Shown here piece by piece: positions 1 to 7,924 of a stretch of 18,856 nucleotides of DNA. The first letter of the stretch is position 1, and every line of letters starts with the position of its first letter. Under the pieces are notes generated by a model. It did no database searches. It saw only the letters and a program-made list of their open reading frames with translations, and was not told the origin of the DNA. Both the position numbers and the translations under genes were made by a program. The stretch spans positions 1 through 18,856 of the forward strand of contig USSA01000042.1 in the NCBI GenBank assembly GCA_900557255.1, written 5' to 3'. This DNA comes from an uncultured Prevotella sp. (GTDB lineage: Bacteria > Bacteroidota > Bacteroidia > Bacteroidales > Bacteroidaceae).

Positions 1-79
1 GCGCTCTGGCTACTTTCAGGGCGTAACTCATACCGGCAACTCCTGAGCCGATAATTAGAAAATCATACTTATAAACCAT
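1..79 (-). CDS. nadB: L-aspartate oxidase, N-terminal fragment (cut by window edge)
   Basis: The reverse strand from the ATG at 79-77 reads MVYKYDFLIIGSGVAGMSYA and continues LKVARA to the window edge. The run of hydrophobic residues followed by GSGVAG is the N-terminal FAD-binding dinucleotide fold, and the wording matches the start of bacterial L-aspartate oxidase, which converts aspartate to iminoaspartate for NAD synthesis in the cytoplasm. Only 26 codons are visible, so another FAD-dependent oxidoreductase of the succinate dehydrogenase/fumarate reductase group is possible. It is transcribed away from the gene starting at 313. Confidence 0.65.
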   Translation of the reverse strand, partial: MVYKYDFLIIGSGVAGMSYALKVARA

Positions 80-171
80 TGAGTTTATTCTTATCTAATT
101 TCAATATTAAGAACAGGTGTTTTTATGTATAAAACAGCCCCATTCTCTCAGAATTAATTCTTAATTCGTTG

Positions 172-179
172 CAAAAGTA
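172..179 (-). promoter_or_regulatory. Candidate -7 box for nadB
   Basis: On the minus strand this reads TACTTTTG, a full match to the Bacteroidota -7 consensus TAnnTTTG, about 95 nt upstream of the nadB start. I see no clear TTG at the expected -33 distance, so the call rests on the -7 box and its position alone. Confidence 0.45.
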
Positions 180-221
180 ATAATTAATCTTTAAAATGAG
201 TAATAAGAGAGGGATTTTTTG

Positions 222-229
222 TAATTTTG
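222..229 (+). promoter_or_regulatory. Candidate -7 box for the 313-4383 gene cluster
   Basis: TAATTTTG matches TAnnTTTG and would start transcription near 236, giving a leader of about 75 nt before the ATG at 313. A -33 TTG is not evident. It is divergent from the nadB box at 172-179, with about 40 bp between them. Confidence 0.5.
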
Positions 230-248
230 CAGCGAAATTTAAGGTTAT

Positions 249-285
249 ATAGTCTTTTAGACTATCAAAAGGTCGTAAAAACGAC
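249..285 (+). promoter_or_regulatory. Two tandem small hairpins in the 5' leader
   Basis: Positions 249-265 form a 7-bp perfect stem (ATAGTCT, loop TTT, AGACTAT). Positions 272-285 form a 5-bp perfect stem (GTCGT, loop AAAA, ACGAC). Both lie between the predicted start site near 236 and the ATG at 313, so they would be in the mRNA leader. A role in mRNA stability or translation is inference. Confidence 0.4.
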
Positions 286-312
286 AATAATATAAGGTAA
301 TAAATCAAAGTT

Positions 313-717
313 ATGGCAGATAGAACTTTTCATAAGCGTTTTACGCTGACGGCACGTATCGGTGTGGCGGTGTTCGCAATCCTGGCTCTCTACTTCTTCT
401 GGGTCAAGTTGGCTATCATCGGCATCTTTGTGGCTATCATCATCGTGGGCATGATAGAGCGCATACAGAATACAACCTATACCTTCAAGATGGTAAAACC
501 GATAGACCTGGATGAGGAGATGGAATATCTCATCATCAATGAGGGCAGGTTCTCTTCCAACAGAAATGTGCCGCTATGTGATGTCATTGATGTACAGATC
601 GCCAAGACTTTCTTCGGATTAGACCATTGTGTGGTCATCGAATACGGACATAATAATATTGTGACCGTTCAGCCGGATAATGAAGAGGCATTTATGGAGA
701 GAATCAAAAATAAATAA
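313..717 (+). CDS. Small two-helix membrane protein with cytoplasmic PH-like tail
   Basis: This 134-residue protein has a short basic N-terminus and then two closely packed hydrophobic segments at about residues 15-31 and 33-49, separated by a Trp-Val-Lys turn, so it should be an inner-membrane hairpin. The remaining 85 residues are soluble and predicted beta-rich (TTYTFKMVKPIDLDEEMEYL, then ...CVVIEYGHNNIVTVQPDN), resembling the bacterial PH-like domains attached to membrane hairpins. I do not recognise a named family and assign no function. It is the first gene of a plus-strand cluster and lies 30 nt before dacB. The start is the first ATG after the leader, with no obvious Shine-Dalgarno sequence. 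Confidence 0.75.
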   Translation: MADRTFHKRFTLTARIGVAVFAILALYFFWVKLAIIGIFVAIIIVGMIERIQNTTYTFKMVKPIDLDEEMEYLIINEGRFSSNRNVPLCDVIDVQIAKTFFGLDHCVVIEYGHNNIVTVQPDNEEAFMERIKNK

Positions 718-747
718 TTTCTTTTAAGTTCAGGTGAACTGATTGTG

Positions 748-2028
748 ATGAAAAAGATAATATATATGATGTTGGGTCTGATGATGGTATGGATCTCTGT
801 ACCGGTGCAGGCCCAGAATGTGATTGAAGATGAGGGAATAGAAACGGTTGATGAGGAGGATATTTCTGACTCTACACTCGTTGACTCACTGGCTGCGGAT
901 ACGCTGGCGCAGAATTTGCCTTGGCCAGAATCGGTGAAGGTGGGTATTGATAAACTCCTTGAAAGCAAGATGTTCGAAACATCACAGGTAGGACTGATGG
1001 TCTGGGATCTGTCTGCTGACTCTTGTATCTTTCAGAGAAATGAACAACAGCTGATGCGTCCGGCAAGTACGATGAAGCTCCTGACTGCCATTACGGCGCT
1101 CGATAAGTTGGGCGGTTCTTACCAGTTTAAAACCACTCTGAAATATACCGGTACCATTGAGAATGGAGTATTGACGGGTGATGTCTATTGTATAGGCGGT
1201 ATGGATCCCCGTTTCAACAGCGATGATATGTCGGCATTTGTCAATAGTCTGAAGGATATGGGTGTTGACACCATCCGTGGCAGCATCTATGCCGACCGCT
1301 CTTTGAAGGATGCCGACCTGTTGGGTGAAGGCTGGTGCTGGGATGATGACAATCCGGTGCTTTCGCCACTGGTATTCCAGCGCAAGGACATCTTTATGGA
1401 TAAGTTTCTTGCCAAGCTCCGTGAGGAGGGCATCGAATATTCCTGCTTTGGGGCTTCAGAGAAGACTTGCCCTGCGAGTGCCTTTACGGTCTGTACCCGA
1501 TTCCATACGATGGATCAGATTCTGCACAAGATGATGAAGGAGAGTGATAATCTCTATGCCGAGAGCATGTATTATCAGATTGCGGCTTCTACGGGCAATA
1601 AATGGGCGAGTGCCAAGAGTGCCCGGAATGTGGAAAGACAGCTTATCCGCAAGGTAGGACTCGATCCGGCAAGATATAAACTGGCTGACGGCTCGGGACT
1701 TTCGCTCTATAATTATCTCAGTGCCGAACTGGAGGTGAAACTGCTTCGTTATGCTTATCTCAACGGCAACATCATGGACCATCTGAAGCATTCGCTGCCT
1801 ATCGGTGGGGTTGACGGTACGTTGAAGAAACGTATGAAGAACAGTTTTGTGCATGGCAATGTGAAAGCGAAGACGGGTACGCTGACGGGCATCATCTCAT
1901 TGGCGGGTTACTGTACCGCAGCCAATGGTCATGAACTCTGTTTCGCCATTATTAACAATGGTATCATGCATGGCAATAATGCCAGACACTTTGCAGATAA
2001 AGTATGTACTTTACTCTGCCAACCGTGA
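748..2028 (+). CDS. dacB: D-alanyl-D-alanine carboxypeptidase/endopeptidase, PBP4 type
   Basis: A periplasmic serine peptidase that trims D-Ala from peptidoglycan stem peptides or cuts D-Ala crosslinks. The 426-residue product begins with a signal peptide (MKKIIYMMLGLMMVWISVPV, then QAQ). An acidic low-complexity linker at about residues 26-58 precedes the catalytic domain. All three penicillin-binding motifs are visible: SxxK as STMK at 107-110, SxN as SDN at 266-268, and KTG at 375-377. It is shorter than Enterobacterial PBP4 (about 480 residues), suggesting a reduced insert in the transpeptidase fold. I chose ATG 748 over an in-frame GTG at 745 because it gives the standard signal peptide start. 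A 6-bp palindrome at 727-740 overlaps the AGGTG that could act as a ribosome-binding site. Confidence 0.93.
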   Translation: MKKIIYMMLGLMMVWISVPVQAQNVIEDEGIETVDEEDISDSTLVDSLAADTLAQNLPWPESVKVGIDKLLESKMFETSQVGLMVWDLSADSCIFQRNEQQLMRPASTMKLLTAITALDKLGGSYQFKTTLKYTGTIENGVLTGDVYCIGGMDPRFNSDDMSAFVNSLKDMGVDTIRGSIYADRSLKDADLLGEGWCWDDDNPVLSPLVFQRKDIFMDKFLAKLREEGIEYSCFGASEKTCPASAFTVCTRFHTMDQILHKMMKESDNLYAESMYYQIAASTGNKWASAKSARNVERQLIRKVGLDPARYKLADGSGLSLYNYLSAELEVKLLRYAYLNGNIMDHLKHSLPIGGVDGTLKKRMKNSFVHGNVKAKTGTLTGIISLAGYCTAANGHELCFAIINNGIMHGNNARHFADKVCTLLCQP

Positions 2029-2033
2029 GCGTT

Positions 2034-2068
2034 AGTTGATAGTTTATAGTTGATAGTTAATAGTTTTA
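2034..2068 (+). repeat. Heptamer array between dacB and the MscS-type channel gene
   Basis: Five consecutive 7-bp units fill the spacer: AGTTGAT (twice), AGTTTAT, AGTTAAT and a diverged AGTTTTA whose last A is the first base of the next gene's ATG. The array begins 5 nt after the dacB stop. The 7-bp period together with internal TAG, TGA and TAA triplets gives stop codons in all three forward frames. It is one of four heptamer arrays in this window (see also 11544, 16968 and 18429). Confidence 0.8.
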
Positions 2069-3321
2069 TGGAGGAAATTCGTAAGTTTGTAGATGAAATG
2101 ATAACATGGGCAGGAGTCACCGGTGATTTCGTGCCGATGCTGCGCCATATCTTGCTCACCATTACTGCCATCCTCTTGGCGATGTTGAGCGATTTCCTGT
2201 GTCGCAAGATACTGGTTCCGCTCATCAGTAAGATTACTGATAAGACGGACATCACTTGGGATGATGTGCTGCTGAACAAGAAGGTGCTCACCTCGGCTTG
2301 CCATATTGTGCCGGCTGTGGTGATATGGTCGCTCATGCCACTGATTTATCTGGAGTATCCGATATTCAAGGAGATATTGGAGCGGGCTACGGGCATCTAT
2401 ATCGTGGTGATGTCGGTGCGTACGGCTCTGGTCTTCATCGGGTCTTTCAAAGGATTGGAGGATTCTCAGGAACGACGCTCGTCGGCTCAGCAGTATTTCC
2501 ATACTTTCTGCGGTGTTCTCAGGGTATTGATGCTCTTTGTGGCTGGCGTGGTGGTGGTTGCCATCCTGTTGGGCAAGAACCCGATGACCCTCTTTGCCGG
2601 TTTGGGTGCTACCTCGGCTGTCCTGATGCTGGTCTTTAAGGATACCATCACGGGATTGGCGGCTGGTGTGCGTCTTACCAGCAATGATATGTTGCATAAG
2701 GGCGACTGGATTACGGTGAAGTCGGTGGATGCCAATGGTATCGTTGAGGATATGTCACTCACGACCGTGAAGGTGCGCAACTTTGATAACACCATCGTTA
2801 CCATTTCGCCTATTACCCTGGTGAATGGTTCGTTCCAGAACTGGATTGGTATGCAGAAGAGTGGTGGACGAAGAGTGAAGCGCGTGGTTTACTTCGATTT
2901 CCGTAGTGTCCGTCTGGTGGATGAGACATTAAAACGTAATCTGCTTGCCAAGCATTTCGCCACCGAAGATTCGTTTAAGTTGAAGGAGTCTTTGCAGAAG
3001 GCGATAGATAAAGATATACAAGAAGGGAAGGATATTGAGGATTTAAAGAATCCTGCAGCCCTTGCCCCTACCAATCTCCAGCTTTACCGTAAATTCATGG
3101 AGAAGTATCTGCGCCAGCGTCCGGAGGTCAATACCGATCTCACATTGATGGTGCGCCACATGGAAGCCACGCAATGCGGTCTCCCTATCGAGTTCTATTT
3201 CTTCATTAAGGATAAGGTATGGGTGAATTATGAGCACATTCTCGCCGATATCATGGAGCATGCCTATGCCTTGGCGAATGAATTCGATCTGAAGATTTAC
3301 GAGCAATATCCGGAACAGTAA
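2068..3321 (+). CDS. MscS-family mechanosensitive channel, YbdG-like
   Basis: A membrane channel expected to open under membrane tension and release solutes on hypo-osmotic shock. The 417-residue length is close to E. coli YbdG (miniconductance type, about 415). Hydrophobic segments are visible at about 22-44, 76-97, 106-127, 150-169 and 172-200. The last is the MscS pore helix with its Gly/Ala-rich pattern (LFAGLGATSAVLMLVFKD). It is followed by the MscS beta domain, including GDWITVKSVDANGIVEDMSL (212-231) and FDNTIVTISPITLVNGSFQN (239-258), and a long soluble C-terminus. ATG 2068 was chosen over an upstream TTG because the upstream codons lie inside the heptamer array. It is probably co-transcribed with dacB and mutY. 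Confidence 0.9.
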   Translation: MEEIRKFVDEMITWAGVTGDFVPMLRHILLTITAILLAMLSDFLCRKILVPLISKITDKTDITWDDVLLNKKVLTSACHIVPAVVIWSLMPLIYLEYPIFKEILERATGIYIVVMSVRTALVFIGSFKGLEDSQERRSSAQQYFHTFCGVLRVLMLFVAGVVVVAILLGKNPMTLFAGLGATSAVLMLVFKDTITGLAAGVRLTSNDMLHKGDWITVKSVDANGIVEDMSLTTVKVRNFDNTIVTISPITLVNGSFQNWIGMQKSGGRRVKRVVYFDFRSVRLVDETLKRNLLAKHFATEDSFKLKESLQKAIDKDIQEGKDIEDLKNPAALAPTNLQLYRKFMEKYLRQRPEVNTDLTLMVRHMEATQCGLPIEFYFFIKDKVWVNYEHILADIMEHAYALANEFDLKIYEQYPEQ

Positions 3322-3342
3322 TTACTTTGAACATTGAATTTT

Positions 3343-4383
3343 ATGAATAGTTTTTCGGCTGTCATTATCCGTTGGTTTCGTGAGTATGGTAGGGAATTGC
3401 CTTGGCGCGAAACCAAGGATCCTTATGCCATCTGGCTGAGCGAAATCATCCTTCAGCAAACCCGCATCGCACAGGGTTGGGAATATTGGGAGCGGTTCAT
3501 GAAGACCTATCCCAAGGTTGAAGACTTGGCTGCTGCCAGCGAGGATGATGTCTTGAAACTCTGGCAGGGATTGGGGTATTACTCGCGAGCCCGCAACCTT
3601 CATGCTGCTGCCAGACAGATAGTAGAGCTCGGTCATTTCCCAGATACACTTGAAGGTATCAAAGCCCTGAAAGGGGTGGGCGATTATACTGCTGCAGCCA
3701 TCGGTTCTTTTGCCTTTGATATTCTGGCGGCAGTAGTAGATGGCAATGTGTACCGGGTTCTTTCACGTTACTTCGGAATAGATACTCCTATCAACTCAAC
3801 GCAGGGGAAAAAAGAGTTTGCTGCGTTGGCTCAATCACTCTTGCCTGCTTCGTCTGCTCAGCAACTTTCTGATACTGCATTATCGCCTGTTGCTGCCTAT
3901 AACCAGGGTATGATGGATTTCGGAGCTATCCAGTGCACTCCTCAATCTCCAAAATGTCTTGTCTGTCCGCTTGCCGAAACCTGTGAGGCGTTGAGGACTG
4001 GAAGGGTAGAGGAGTTGCCGGTGAAGAACAAGACTCTGAAGGTGAAAACGCGCCATCTCTCCTATATATATATAAGGTGTAAAGGCGAAGTGGCTATCCA
4101 CCGTCGCGGCGAGGGTGATATCTGGCAAGGATTGTGGGAACCATATAACGCATCAGATGCTTCGCAACTGCCTGCCTTTGTCCATAATCCTCTTCTCCTG
4201 GCTAAGGATGTGAAGCATGTACTTACCCATCGCATCCTCCTTGCCGACTTCTATCTGCAGGAAACAGAAACCCGCCCCCTGCTCCCTGATGATTATATCT
4301 GGGTGAAAGAGGACGAGATAGAACAGTATGGTGTTCCAAGGTTGATAGAAATCATGTTGGAAATGGTTCAAGCTAAATCATAA
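3343..4383 (+). CDS. mutY: A/G-specific adenine DNA glycosylase
   Basis: This base-excision repair enzyme removes adenine mispaired with 8-oxoguanine. The 346-residue protein shows the catalytic Glu in SEIILQQTR (E34), the helix-hairpin-helix loop LKGVGDYTAAAIGSF (109-123), the catalytic Asp in VVDGN (D133), and an iron-sulfur cluster ligand set with exact C-x6-C-x2-C-x5-C spacing (C198, C205, C208, C214). The C-terminal third (about 230-345) has the NUDIX-like fold used for 8-oxoG recognition, including KHVLTHR. ATG 3343 is preferred to an in-frame TTG at 3334. It is the last gene of the plus-strand cluster, 21 nt after the channel gene, and ends just before a strong terminator. Confidence 0.96.
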   Translation: MNSFSAVIIRWFREYGRELPWRETKDPYAIWLSEIILQQTRIAQGWEYWERFMKTYPKVEDLAAASEDDVLKLWQGLGYYSRARNLHAAARQIVELGHFPDTLEGIKALKGVGDYTAAAIGSFAFDILAAVVDGNVYRVLSRYFGIDTPINSTQGKKEFAALAQSLLPASSAQQLSDTALSPVAAYNQGMMDFGAIQCTPQSPKCLVCPLAETCEALRTGRVEELPVKNKTLKVKTRHLSYIYIRCKGEVAIHRRGEGDIWQGLWEPYNASDASQLPAFVHNPLLLAKDVKHVLTHRILLADFYLQETETRPLLPDDYIWVKEDEIEQYGVPRLIEIMLEMVQAKS

Positions 4384-4388
4384 AGAAA

Positions 4389-4424
4389 AAGCCCATCTTG
4401 CATCAGGCGATGCAAGATGGGCTT
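4389..4424. terminator. Bidirectional intrinsic terminator between convergent genes
   Basis: A perfect 16-bp stem (4389-4404 with 4409-4424) closes a 4-nt AGGC loop. AAAAA at 4386-4390 gives a U run for the minus-strand transcript, and ATGATTTTT lies downstream for the plus strand. It separates mutY (+) from the endonuclease gene (-) in a 52-bp gap and should serve both. Confidence 0.9.
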
Positions 4425-4435
4425 AATGATTTTTG

Positions 4436-6007
4436 CTATTTCATGATTTTCTTGGCATTCTTACCTTGTTTGATGATTAAGATTCCCTTATAGCGGTTGC
4501 TGAGGCTGGTCTTCTTTCCATCAATGGTGTATACCTGATATGGCTGACTGAAGTCGATATCGGTAGAAGTTGATATCTGTGTCTGGTTGATGCCTGTTCC
4601 TACAGGTTTCGTTCCCTTTACCGACATTTTCTTGATTTCCCAGGTACAGCAGATGGTTTCATCGCTGGTGTAGTGGAAACAGAGTTGCAACTTGCTTCCG
4701 CAATACTGTGACAAATCGAGATTATAATCATTAAATTCCCACGAGTCTTTTTGTGGTACCACGAAATCATCGAGCAATGATGTTTCTGTTTCGCCGGTTT
4801 CCGGATTGGTAACCAATGCTTCTATTGACAGGTATTCGTGTCCCTTACCTTTGGCGAAGTTGACAGCCTGGTTGATTGTCAGTGTTGCATTCTTATATTC
4901 CGTAAGGTCTATCTCCGGTGTTGAGAGGAGGGCATCTGCGGCATGGTTCTTCTTGTTGCTTGCTGTATAGGCTGAGGCTTTCCAACCATATTGTGAAGTC
5001 TGCATCCATATATTCTTGTAGCCACTTTCGTTTCTGTTGATAGTTTCCGTGCACCCACCTTTACTCTTGGTAAAGTCTTCGTTCATCAGTGTTTCTACCG
5101 CAGGCTTTTCTGGATTAGGGGTTGGGTCTATGGTTCCGCCACCACCTTCTCCACCGGTTCCGCCCTTGTACTCTGTTGCCTTTAGGGTCTTGGCAGGATC
5201 GAAAGCATAGTCAATACTGTCGCCCCATACATATTCCATCAGGTTAGGGAAGTCGATGTATGGGTTGCGGTTGCCTTGAATCTTGAATACCTCTTCATTA
5301 CGCTGGATTTCCAATTTATCAGGCATGTCGCCTTTAGCCCATTGTATATATAAGGTGTAAGCCCACTTCTGCAGTGTTGGGTAGTTGCCCTTCTGCAGAA
5401 TCTGCAGGGCTTGGGCTCCGGTCCAGTTGAAGTTCTGGTAGGTGGTAGCCATATACATGTAGCCACGGGCAAAGTCGCCCTTCCACATATCAGCAGGCTC
5501 CCAATACATTTTTTCGTCGCTGCCTTTTCCCACTTTGGTCCAACCATTACCTTTATCGCCACTTTCCACCTTTCCCATAGGGAAGTTACTCTTGGTAGAA
5601 TTGATTTTAGCTTTGCATGGCATCAGGTTGTAGAGATCTTTATATGCCTGGTTGCTTGCTCCTCCCCACCAGCTTTTAGGGAAAGAGTGTTCTATGTTCA
5701 TGTCTGCTCCAGGTGTACCTTGAGAGGTTGCTTTCTCCCATTCGTTCTGGGCAGAGTATCGGTCGATATAGTATCCGTTTTCATCCCGGTCTGTATCCCA
5801 GAATCCCCACCATGTTTTTCCTTTACCGCTTCCATAGTCATACACTTTTGCTGTTTTGATGATTTCGTGTATCGCGTTTTTCAGTTCGGCTCCCTTTTTG
5901 CCTTTCAGAGAGTCGTAGTAACCATCAGGTATTTGTGCCAGAGATGGTATAGCTGGCAGGGCTGCTGCAATCATGGCAAGTGCCCATTGTAGTAATTTTC
6001 TTCTCAT
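4436..6007 (-). CDS. Secreted endonuclease I family nuclease with adhesin-like C-terminal module
   Basis: The 523-residue protein starts with a signal peptide (MRRKLLQWALAMIAAALPAI, ending near SLAQ 25). Residues about 28-270 are an endonuclease I (EndA/NucM-type) beta-beta-alpha-metal domain: NIEHSFPKSWWGG with H107 as the likely general base, KINSTKSNFPMG with N136 as a likely metal ligand, ARGYMYMATTY (180-190), and the closing RNPYIDFPNLMEYVWGD (247-263). A Gly-rich linker (281-292) leads to a jelly-roll-like module (about 305-465; EDFTKS...LSTPEIDLTEYKNATLTI). A short tail, VYTIDGKKTS...YKGILIIKQGKNAKKIMK, resembles Bacteroidota secretion/sorting tails. The expected role is an extracellular or surface DNase for nucleotide scavenging or extracellular DNA breakdown. 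It is monocistronic with its own promoter. Confidence 0.9.
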   Translation of the reverse strand: MRRKLLQWALAMIAAALPAIPSLAQIPDGYYDSLKGKKGAELKNAIHEIIKTAKVYDYGSGKGKTWWGFWDTDRDENGYYIDRYSAQNEWEKATSQGTPGADMNIEHSFPKSWWGGASNQAYKDLYNLMPCKAKINSTKSNFPMGKVESGDKGNGWTKVGKGSDEKMYWEPADMWKGDFARGYMYMATTYQNFNWTGAQALQILQKGNYPTLQKWAYTLYIQWAKGDMPDKLEIQRNEEVFKIQGNRNPYIDFPNLMEYVWGDSIDYAFDPAKTLKATEYKGGTGGEGGGGTIDPTPNPEKPAVETLMNEDFTKSKGGCTETINRNESGYKNIWMQTSQYGWKASAYTASNKKNHAADALLSTPEIDLTEYKNATLTINQAVNFAKGKGHEYLSIEALVTNPETGETETSLLDDFVVPQKDSWEFNDYNLDLSQYCGSKLQLCFHYTSDETICCTWEIKKMSVKGTKPVGTGINQTQISTSTDIDFSQPYQVYTIDGKKTSLSNRYKGILIIKQGKNAKKIMK

Positions 6008-6032
6008 AATTATAATATTTTGATTAGCGCTG

Positions 6033-6063
6033 CAAAATTAAGACTTAAAATCTACAAAACCAA
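6033..6063 (-). promoter_or_regulatory. Promoter of the endonuclease gene
   Basis: On the minus strand TTG (6063-6061), exactly 20 nt, then TAATTTTG (6040-6033) matches the Bacteroidota -33/-7 pattern. The start would lie near 6026, about 20 nt before the ATG at 6007. Confidence 0.75.
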
Positions 6064-6135
6064 GCATTTCCTAAAGAAAATATGTACAAAACGATTAAAA
6101 AGATGTTTCAAAAAGGTTTTTACCATCAAATAAAC

Positions 6136-6166
6136 TTGCATCGTATTGAATAATTGCTTAATTTTG
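6136..6166 (+). promoter_or_regulatory. Promoter of the Ig-like secreted protein gene
   Basis: TTG (6136-6138), exactly 20 nt, then TAATTTTG (6159-6166). The -7 octamer and spacing are identical to those of the divergent endonuclease promoter. The leader would run from about 6173 to 6218 and is very A/T rich, as in many Bacteroidota mRNAs. Confidence 0.75.
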
Positions 6167-6218
6167 CACCAGAATTTAATGTAAAACACTAAATATAAAC
6201 AATTTAAAAGTTAAGATT

Positions 6219-7898
6219 ATGAATAAATTATTACGCTATTTATTGCTTATTTGTGTAGTTGTGCTCTGTGGGGGGGCGAGCTATGGACAGACAAAGGAAA
6301 CTTATATGTTTTCTCAGTTTACTACTAGTGATAAAGTTACCATGACAGGTACATATAGCACCATTACATTAACGAAAGGAAAGAGTAATCCACCTGCTTG
6401 GAATACTAAAAATAGTGAAGCACGTGTATATGCTGGTGGTAGTCTTATAGTTGATTCTAAAAAACTTATTACTAAAATAGTATATACATTTAAGAATAAT
6501 AGTGGTACTTTTGGTTCTGTAACTCCTGAAGGATATAATACATCTACCCAAACATGGGAATCTTCTACCGGTAGTAATACGGTTACTTTTAAAATGGGTG
6601 GAACTTCAGGAAACTATGGATTTAAAAAGTTGGAAATCACTTATATTAATGATGGCTCAAGTAAAACATCAACAACATTGTCTTTTGGTGAAGGTCTCAA
6701 TGGCAAAACTTACAACTGTATTGTAGGTGATGCCTTTGTTGCTCCTATTGCTACTTTAACTCCAGCAGTGGAAGGTGCAGAGATTACTTATTCAAGCGAT
6801 AAACCTGAAGTAGCTACAGTAAATGCATCAACAGGTGCTGTTACTTTGGGAACAACAGAAGGTACTGCTCTTATAACTGCAAGTTATGCTGGTAATGATA
6901 AATATGAAGCATCTAAAGCATCATATACCATCAACTTGACTAAGCCTTTCGAGGTTGAGGATGGTGTGTTTGACTTTACTGAATCTTGCGACTATGGCTC
7001 AGGTTTAATTCCAAGTACGCCTTCTACTTATACGCAAAAATCAACTTGGAAGGCTGGGCAGGTTACAATGAAAACTTATGAAGGAACCGGTGTTCGTTGG
7101 TGGAAAACATCGGGTGGTAATGAATTAAGAGTTTATGGAAACACAAAGTTCTCTTTTTCTGTGCCAGAAGGTTATGTAATTACAAACATTGATTTAGGTG
7201 TTTATGGTAGCATGACATGTGATTGTGGAAATTTGAATAGTAGCAAATGGACTGGTTATGAGCAAACAGTAACATTTACTGCGAATAAAGCAAAATACTT
7301 GAAGAAGATTACCGTAAAATACATTGCCAAAGAGTCTGTAACTCCAACAACCAATGGTTACGCAACATTCGCTTGCTCTTATCCTGTAAATTACAGCAAG
7401 AACGGATTGGAGGCTTATACCATTAAGGTTGATGAGGATAATCAGAAGGTAGCTTATACCGAGTTTACAGGTGTTGTACCTGCAGGTAAAGCTGTACTTG
7501 TATGTGGTACAGAGAGACAGAAGTATGAATTGACTCCTGCTACAGAAAAGGCTGATGCTACATTCGCTACAGATTTGAAGGTATCTAATGGTACTGTAAA
7601 GTCTGATGGTACTAACTTCTATGGTTTCACAACCAAAGATGGTGTATCTGGTTTCGTACGTGTCGCAAAGGATGTAGCTGTTCCTCTGGGTAAGGGCTAC
7701 TTGCGGCTTACTGGTAATACAGCTGCTGCTCCTGTTTTCTACTCAATCAATATCGGTGGTGGTACCACAGGTATCGGACAGGTTGAAGTAGAAAAGGCTA
7801 CTGAGAACGGTGCTATCTACAACCTCGCTGGTCAGCGCGTTGACGCTAGCTACAAGGGCGTAGTAATCAAGAACGGAAAGAAATATGTAAATAAGTAA
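6219..7898 (+). CDS. Large secreted protein with Ig-like domain and Prevotella-type C-terminal tail
   Basis: This 559-residue protein has a signal peptide (MNKLLRYLLLICVVVLCGGA, cleavage near 23). Five regions can be seen. Module A is at about 25-143. A Big_2-like Ig fold is at about 150-241 (TLTPAVEGAEITYSSDKPEV, then ATVNASTGAVTL). Module B at about 245-370 repeats the pattern of A: both contain RVY near the start and end in ...VTF...(F/L)KK(L/I)(E/T)(I/V)(T/K)YI. A C-terminal module is at about 372-512 (NGYATFACSYPVNYSKNGLE...). The tail IYNLAGQRVDASYKGVVIKNGKKYVNK is at 533-559. The fold content suggests a surface or secreted adhesin or binding protein, and no catalytic motif is visible. 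Codon use shifts: the first two-thirds is markedly A/T rich, while the end (from about 7340) resembles the housekeeping genes. It lies 26 nt upstream of the small ORF at 7925. Confidence 0.85.
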   Translation: MNKLLRYLLLICVVVLCGGASYGQTKETYMFSQFTTSDKVTMTGTYSTITLTKGKSNPPAWNTKNSEARVYAGGSLIVDSKKLITKIVYTFKNNSGTFGSVTPEGYNTSTQTWESSTGSNTVTFKMGGTSGNYGFKKLEITYINDGSSKTSTTLSFGEGLNGKTYNCIVGDAFVAPIATLTPAVEGAEITYSSDKPEVATVNASTGAVTLGTTEGTALITASYAGNDKYEASKASYTINLTKPFEVEDGVFDFTESCDYGSGLIPSTPSTYTQKSTWKAGQVTMKTYEGTGVRWWKTSGGNELRVYGNTKFSFSVPEGYVITNIDLGVYGSMTCDCGNLNSSKWTGYEQTVTFTANKAKYLKKITVKYIAKESVTPTTNGYATFACSYPVNYSKNGLEAYTIKVDEDNQKVAYTEFTGVVPAGKAVLVCGTERQKYELTPATEKADATFATDLKVSNGTVKSDGTNFYGFTTKDGVSGFVRVAKDVAVPLGKGYLRLTGNTAAAPVFYSINIGGGTTGIGQVEVEKATENGAIYNLAGQRVDASYKGVVIKNGKKYVNK

Positions 7899-7924
7899 AT
7901 CAACCCTTTAAAACAAATATCATT

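Noticed and set aside
4064..5359. A shared 16-nt string (TATATATAAGGTGTAA) in mutY and, on the same strand, antisense within the endonuclease gene
   Set aside because: Both copies sit inside well-conserved coding sequence in different frames and strands; an A/T-rich 16-mer recurring in about 19 kb is plausible by chance.
5411..5992. 193-codon open frame on the plus strand inside the endonuclease gene
   Set aside because: It is the antisense shadow of a gene with clear catalytic motifs; it has no promoter and no recognisable domain.
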